From Clostridiales bacterium (lineage in GTDB: Bacteria; Bacillota; Clostridia; Oscillospirales; Oscillospiraceae), in NCBI GenBank assembly GCA_021205725.1, contig JAJPWY010000041.1, positions 1-55,422 on the forward strand: a stretch of DNA of 55,422 bases, read 5' to 3'. This document shows, one piece after another, positions 51,143-55,422 of this stretch. Position 1 is the stretch's first letter. Each line of letters starts with the position of its first letter. The notes beneath the pieces were generated by a model. The model was given only the letters and a program-made list of their open reading frames with translations, was not told where the DNA came from and did not search any database. The translations under genes were made by a program, and so were the position numbers.

Positions 51143-52039
51143 TCAGTCCTCCGTAAAGCCGAATGAGCGGATGAGGCCCGGGTTGTCCCGCCAGTTCTCC
51201 TTCACCTTCACCCAGGTCTGGAGATAGACCTTGGTGTCCAGAAACTCCTCCATGCTCTCCCGGGCCTGGGAGGAGATCTTTTTCAGCATGGCGCCCTTTT
51301 TGCCGATGATAATCCCCTTGTGGCTCTCCTTCTCGCAGTAGATGATGGCCTCGATCTCCACCACCCCGTCGGGCCGCTCGTGGAACCGCTCGATGGAGAC
51401 TGCGGTGCCGTGGGGGATCTCCTTGTCCAGGGAGGTCAGCAGCTTTTCCCGCAAAATCTCCCCCATGATCTGCCGCTCCGGCTGGTCGGTGAAGGCGTCC
51501 TCCGGGAAGTACCAGGGAGACTCTGCCTGGTAGTCCTTCAGGACGCCCATCAACTCCTCCACCCCGTCCCCCTCTTTGGCGGAGACGGGCACCACAGCGT
51601 CAAAGCTGTGCTCCTTCTGATAGGCGTCGATGACCGCCAGCAGCTTATCCTTCTGCTCTAACCGGTCAATTTTGTTGATGACCAGCACCGAGGGGACGGC
51701 CAGCTGCTCCATCCGGCGCATCAGCTCCCGCTCCGGCTCCCCGGGAGAGGGCACCGGCTCCACCACCAGCACCGCCACGTCCACGTCCGCCACGCTGGAG
51801 CGGGAGACGTTGTCCATATACTCCCCCAGCCGGGTCCTGGCCCGGTGCAGACCGGGGGTGTCCAAAAAGATATACTGGGCCTTCTCCCGGGTGACCACCC
51901 CGGTGATGCGGTTCCGGGTAGTCTGGGGCTTGGCGGAGATGATGGCCACCTTCTCCCCCACCAGAGCGTTTAACAGGGTGGACTTGCCCACGTTGGGCCG
52001 GCCCACGATTGCAATCATTGCACAGGTCGTCTGTTCCAT
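51143..52039 (-). CDS. era: GTPase Era
   Basis: A 298-residue ribosome assembly GTPase. G1 is GRPNVGKSTLLNAL (13-26), G2 about QTTRNRITGV, G3 DTPGL and G4 NKID; the C-terminal KH domain has IIYCEKESHKGIIIGKKGAMLKKI. It binds the 3' end of 16S rRNA. Standard length. The gene order ybeY-era-recO is the usual Firmicutes one, with an element and traX added. Confidence 0.97.
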   Translation of the reverse strand: MEQTTCAMIAIVGRPNVGKSTLLNALVGEKVAIISAKPQTTRNRITGVVTREKAQYIFLDTPGLHRARTRLGEYMDNVSRSSVADVDVAVLVVEPVPSPGEPERELMRRMEQLAVPSVLVINKIDRLEQKDKLLAVIDAYQKEHSFDAVVPVSAKEGDGVEELMGVLKDYQAESPWYFPEDAFTDQPERQIMGEILREKLLTSLDKEIPHGTAVSIERFHERPDGVVEIEAIIYCEKESHKGIIIGKKGAMLKKISSQARESMEEFLDTKVYLQTWVKVKENWRDNPGLIRSFGFTED

Positions 52040-52092
52040 GTGTTACCTCTTTGTTATCTGTGATGTTTGATGGTGCGGGTTTGTTGGGAATT

Positions 52093-52303
52093 GGTACGAA
52101 TTCGCCCAGAGGTCTTAGCGTTTCGGTAGTGCCTACCGCTCTCCCTCAGTCAGCTTCGCTGACAGCTCCCTCAAAGAGGGAGCCGAGAGGGTTGCAGCAG
52201 GCCCTTGGCTCCCTCTCTGAGGGAGCTGGCTGCCCGAAGGGCAGACTGAGGGAGAGCAGCAGGCACCCTCAACAAGTCAGGCACCATCGGCGAATTCGCA
52301 ACC
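52093..52303. repeat. Family A palindromic MITE-like element, copy 3
   Basis: Ends GGTACGAATTCGCC (52093-52106) and GGCGAATTCGCAACC (52289-52303). The inside contains GTCAGCTTCGCTGAC, GGCTCCCTCTCTGAGGGAGC and CTGCCCGAAGGGCAG hairpins and CTCCCTCAGTC/GACTGAGGGAG arms. It fills the gap between ybeY and era. Confidence 0.82.
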
Positions 52304-52330
52304 GCCTGATTCAACGGTTTCCCGTTCTCC

Positions 52331-52819
52331 TCACCGGCTCAGCTCCAGCGCCTCCATAATAGCCTCTTCCCGCTGCCGCATCTGCCGCTTTTCCTCTCCC
52401 TCGTCCATGTGGTCGTAGCCCAGCAGGTGGAGGACGGAGTGAACCGCCAGATAGCCCAGCTCCCGCTGGACGGAGTGCCCGTACTCCTCCGCCTGGGCGA
52501 CGGCCCGCTGGTAGGAGATGACCATATCCCCCAGAGGGAGCAGACCCGTCTCCGGATCCAGATCCAGAGCGTCTCCCTTGGGGGGCTTGCCCGGGCGGAA
52601 GTAGAACATGGGGAAGGAGAGAACGTCGGTGGCCCGGTCTACCTCCCGCTGCTCCAGGTTGATCTGGCGGATGCCCTCGTCGTCGGTAATGAGCACGTCC
52701 ACCTCGCAGGGCACGTCCACCCCCTCCAGGGCCAGGGCGGTGGTGATGCACCGGTTCAGCAATTCCTCATAGGGAAACGGCTCCTCCAGGTCGGAGCTGA
52801 GTATGATCTCGTGGTTCAT
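52331..52819 (-). CDS. ybeY: Endoribonuclease YbeY
   Basis: A 162-residue metal-dependent RNase that acts in 16S rRNA 3'-end maturation and ribosome quality control. The zinc motif HSVLHLLGYDH (HxxxHxxxxxH) near residue 128 and the upstream RATDVLSFPM are diagnostic. The ATG at 52819 has GAGGGA seven bases before it. It follows phoH after 11 bases, the usual pairing. Confidence 0.96.
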   Translation of the reverse strand: MNHEIILSSDLEEPFPYEELLNRCITTALALEGVDVPCEVDVLITDDEGIRQINLEQREVDRATDVLSFPMFYFRPGKPPKGDALDLDPETGLLPLGDMVISYQRAVAQAEEYGHSVQRELGYLAVHSVLHLLGYDHMDEGEEKRQMRQREEAIMEALELSR

Positions 52820-52830
52820 GGTGTCGTCCC

Positions 52831-53808
52831 TCACTTCTTATTCCTGCGGCTCTGCCGCTGTTCGTCTTTCTCGTAGGCCTCAATGATGCGCTGCACCAGC
52901 ACATGGCGCACCACGTCCTGACCGGTCAGGCGGCAGATGGCGATGTCCTCCACCCCGTCCAGCACCCGCATGGCCTCCTTTAATCCGGACACCTTGTCCG
53001 TGGGCAGATCGATCTGGGTCACGTCCCCGGTAATGACGATCTTCGACCCGAAGCCCATGCGGGTCAAAAACATCTTCATCTGCTCCTTGGAGGTGTTCTG
53101 GGCCTCGTCCAGGATGATAAAGGAGTCGTCCAGGGTGCGGCCCCGCATATAGGCCAGGGGGGCCACCTCGATGTTCCCCCGCTCCACATACTTCTCATAG
53201 GTCTCCGGCCCCAGCATTTCAAACAGGGCGTCGTACAGGGGACGCAGATAGGGGTCCACCTTGCTCTGGAGGTCGCCGGGCAGGAAGCCCAGCCGCTCCC
53301 CCGCCTCCACTGCCGGACGGGTGAGCACGATCCGGTTGACCTCCTTGGCCCGGAATGCCGCCACCGCTGCCGCCACCGCCAGATAGGTCTTGCCCGTTCC
53401 GGCAGGGCCCACCCCCAGGGTGATGGTGTTCTTCTGGATGGCCCGGACGTAGTGGGTCTGTCCCACCGTCTTGGCCTTGATGGGCTTGCCCCGGGCGGTG
53501 ATGCACAGCACGTCCCGGCCAAAGGAGTCGATCTCCCCGCTCCGGCCCGCCCGCACCAGGGAGAGGACATAGCGGATGGTCTGTCCGTTCAGCTCCTCCC
53601 CCCGGCCGGAGAGGGTGAGCAGGCCGTTAAGCGCCTGCACCGCCAGGCGGACGTTCTCTCCCTCTCCGCTGACCTTTAATTCCCCGTCCCGGTTGACGAT
53701 AGAGACCTGAAACTCCTGCTCCACCAGACGGATATTCTCATCGAAGGCCCCAAACAGGTTGATGGCCTCCTCCATACGCTCAATGCTGACGCTCTGTTCT
53801 GTGGTCAA
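52831..53808 (-). CDS. PhoH-like ATPase
   Basis: A 325-residue protein with an N-terminal KH-like part ([19 protein letters not shown]) and a P-loop ATPase: Walker [16 protein letters not shown] (about 139-153), [16 protein letters not shown], Walker [29 protein letters not shown]. It fits PhoH/YbeZ, the ATPase partner of YbeY. ATG at 53808. It lies between yqfD and ybeY as in Bacillus. Confidence 0.95.
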   Translation of the reverse strand: MTTEQSVSIERMEEAINLFGAFDENIRLVEQEFQVSIVNRDGELKVSGEGENVRLAVQALNGLLTLSGRGEELNGQTIRYVLSLVRAGRSGEIDSFGRDVLCITARGKPIKAKTVGQTHYVRAIQKNTITLGVGPAGTGKTYLAVAAAVAAFRAKEVNRIVLTRPAVEAGERLGFLPGDLQSKVDPYLRPLYDALFEMLGPETYEKYVERGNIEVAPLAYMRGRTLDDSFIILDEAQNTSKEQMKMFLTRMGFGSKIVITGDVTQIDLPTDKVSGLKEAMRVLDGVEDIAICRLTGQDVVRHVLVQRIIEAYEKDEQRQSRRNKK

Positions 53809-53835
53809 ATGGGTTCATCTCTTTCTGTGTTTTCC

Positions 53836-55032
53836 CTATTCCTCCAGCACCACCGTCCGGGCGATGTCCTCCAGACACTGGGCGGTCAGGGTGACGGTCA
53901 TCGCCCCGTCTGTGGCCGTGACCTCCCATTGGGTGCTCAGGATTGTTCCCTCTCCCACCAGAGCCTCCAGCCGTTCGGTCAGGCTCTCCCGGAGGAGGCC
54001 CTCCGCCCAGTCTGGGTCGATGGCTCTCGGCTCGTCGCTCCAGCTCTGCCAGGTGGTTTTCCACACGCCGAAGGGCAGCGCCGTGCCGTCGGAGAGGGTC
54101 AGGGGATATAGTATTGCTATTTTATCACATCTCCCATCCAGATTGCTACTGTTTCCATAAAAATTGAGTCGCATCTTCCAAATTTCCACCGACCAGCCCT
54201 CTGTGACTGCCCCGTTCTCATCCAAAACCAGGGCCTCCAGAGGGGTGGCGGCGGAGAGGGTGCGCCGGGTGATGGCCCAGACCTCTCCTGCCGCCCGAAC
54301 CTGCTGGGTGGCCCAGACGGTGCCGCTGCCGTCTCCCAGCTCGTGGGTGAGCAGCCCGGAAACCAGCACCTCTCCCGCCAGCACCGCCTGTCCCTCCTCC
54401 ACCACCGTCCGGCCCTCTGTCACGTCCAGACGGACGATCACCCCGTCCCGGGCCGCCGCCAGGTCTGCCGCCCGCTCGTCCGCCACCTCCGGCACCGGAT
54501 CCGCCTCCCGGACGATGACGGTGGCCCGGATGCCGGAGATGTTCACCGTGAGAAAGCTCAGCTCCTCCATCTCCATGAGCATCCGGTTGGACAGCGCCCG
54601 CACATCCACCCCGGGGCCGTAGCTCCCCACGCCGAAGCCCTCGCTCTGGAGCTGGGCCAGAATCTCCCAGGTGGAGACGTTTTCATTGCCCTCCACCTCC
54701 ACCACCAGGACAAACCGGCTGAGCACCCCAAAGAGGAGGGTCAAGGCGATCAGGCCCGCCGCCATGCCGTACCGTCGGCGGCAGCTCAAAATCAGAGCCG
54801 GGAGACCGCCCCGGCCCACCTCCTTCGTCTCGCATCCCGCCTTTTCCGCCAGCTTCCCGGCCCGGCGCAAATCCCACAGCGCCAGAGTCACTCTGGCCCG
54901 TCCCTCTGCCCGGATCTTCACGTCCCACAGGCCCAGCCCGGCAGCGGCGCAGATGTTGAAAAATCGCTCCAGAAAGGGGCCCCAGACCTCCAGCGTCACC
55001 GTCCCCCGGAGCCAGTTGATCGCCCGGCGCAT
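53836..55032 (-). CDS. yqfD: Sporulation protein YqfD
   Basis: A 398-residue membrane protein: a soluble N-terminal part (about 1-85), a helix (about 88-110, GMAAGLIALTLLFGVLSRFVLV) and an outside domain with VEGNENVSTWEILAQL. YqfD is made under sigma-E control in the mother cell and is needed for efficient sporulation; the biochemical role is not settled. It follows yqfC after three bases. Confidence 0.9.
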   Translation of the reverse strand: MRRAINWLRGTVTLEVWGPFLERFFNICAAAGLGLWDVKIRAEGRARVTLALWDLRRAGKLAEKAGCETKEVGRGGLPALILSCRRRYGMAAGLIALTLLFGVLSRFVLVVEVEGNENVSTWEILAQLQSEGFGVGSYGPGVDVRALSNRMLMEMEELSFLTVNISGIRATVIVREADPVPEVADERAADLAAARDGVIVRLDVTEGRTVVEEGQAVLAGEVLVSGLLTHELGDGSGTVWATQQVRAAGEVWAITRRTLSAATPLEALVLDENGAVTEGWSVEIWKMRLNFYGNSSNLDGRCDKIAILYPLTLSDGTALPFGVWKTTWQSWSDEPRAIDPDWAEGLLRESLTERLEALVGEGTILSTQWEVTATDGAMTVTLTAQCLEDIARTVVLEE

Positions 55033-55035
55033 CCG

Positions 55036-55314
55036 CTACTCCAGGGTCAGCCCGGAGATATCCCCGGAGATACACAGAGTATTGGCGTTCATGGAGCGCA
55101 GCTCCAGCCCGCTCCCCCGGACGCAGACCACCAGTCGGCCTCCGCTGATGTGGATTTCCTCCTCCCCGTAGCTCAAAATGCCCCGGTGTCCCTCCATCCA
55201 GAACTCCCGGCTGCCCACCAGCTCCATCCGTGGCACCCCCGCCACCACGTCCGCCGGCAGATCAAAGGTCTCCGCCGTCCGCTCCAGAAAATGCCCCCAG
55301 CGGCCCTCTCCCAT
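55036..55314 (-). CDS. yqfC: Sporulation protein YqfC
   Basis: A 92-residue protein of the YabP/YqfC family: LPADVVAGVPRMELVGSREFWMEGHRGILSYGEEEIHI is the family core, followed by LVVCVRGSGLELRSMNANTLCISGDI. It resembles spore-coat protein YabP. Together with yqfD it marks the host as an endospore former. GGAGG precedes the ATG at 55314. Confidence 0.9.
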   Translation of the reverse strand: MGEGRWGHFLERTAETFDLPADVVAGVPRMELVGSREFWMEGHRGILSYGEEEIHISGGRLVVCVRGSGLELRSMNANTLCISGDISGLTLE

Positions 55315-55375
55315 GCTGACCCCCTCCTTTTGGGGTAGTCTATGCGGCGTGGTGCGGGGGGATGAGAGGCGGGGT

Positions 55376-55422
55376 GGATACGAATTAGCCCAAGGTTTTT
55401 AGCGTTTCAATAGCCCCTACCG
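55376..55422. repeat. Family A palindromic element, copy 4 (cut by window end)
   Basis: Starts GGATACGAATTAGCCC and continues with TTTTTAGCGTTTCAATAG and CCTACCG, matching the left end of copy 3 (TCTTAGCGTTTCGGTAGTGCCTACCG). The rest lies outside the window. Confidence 0.7.

Noticed and set aside
46490-55422. Family A elements as a CRISPR array
   Set aside because: Copies are kilobases apart, long, internally palindromic and separated by genes rather than by short unique spacers.

Overview
The window comes from a high-G+C, endospore-forming Clostridia chromosome, most likely an Oscillospiraceae-type gut bacterium (Flavonifractor/Lawsonibacter-like). The taxonomic guess rests on the sporulation genes yqfC/yqfD, a PASTA-type division PBP, T-box controlled tRNA synthetases, a Crh/HPr-like protein and base composition. 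No rRNA, tRNA, CRISPR array or complete insertion sequence was recognised.

Region 1 (1-14.9 kb) is an accessory block, visibly less G+C-rich than the rest. After the tail of an ABC exporter and a Kef/NapA-type antiporter comes a ten-gene minus-strand unit that starts at a strong promoter near 9.7 kb: a nitroreductase, a YcgN-like Cys-rich protein, a second nitroreductase, three tandem sirtuins, a microbial PARG-like hydrolase, a stand-alone adenylation enzyme, a GNAT acetyltransferase and an esterase. All three sirtuins have Gln where deacetylase sirtuins have the catalytic His, which is the signature of SirTM-type protein ADP-ribosyltransferases. With the PARG-like enzyme next door, the unit looks like a writer/eraser ADP-ribosylation cassette, and it is the best candidate for an undescribed system here. 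The adenylation gene carries an in-frame insertion of a short repeat that is dispersed elsewhere in the window. A second minus-strand unit (9.86-13.7 kb: three HXXEE membrane proteins, a flavodoxin/ferredoxin fusion and an SDR oxidoreductase) is divergent from a TetR regulator. Two near-identical hairpins with conserved loops flank the block at 1.8 and 14.5 kb.

Region 2 (14.9-30.4 kb) holds pfkA, cca, an Ig-like membrane protein, a secreted lipoprotein, thrS and alaS (divergent promoters, each with a T-box leader), an orphan AgrC-like sensor kinase, a HIT protein, asnS and a GH25 muramidase.

Region 3 (30.4-41.9 kb) is a reduced division/cell-wall cluster on the minus strand: rsmH, an ftsL-like gene, PASTA-PBP, mraY, ftsW/spoVE, murG, murA, ftsQ, ftsZ. 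mraZ, murC-murF and ftsA are absent from it.

Region 4 (42-55.4 kb) is housekeeping: a coiled-coil protein, coaD, rsmD, a small membrane protein, uvrC, a Crh-like HPr, mutS2, recO, a YqzL-like small gene, traX, era, ybeY, phoH, yqfD and yqfC. Its gaps hold four copies (one cut by the window edge) of a palindromic MITE-like element of roughly 210-240 bp with ends reading GGTACGAATTCGCC.
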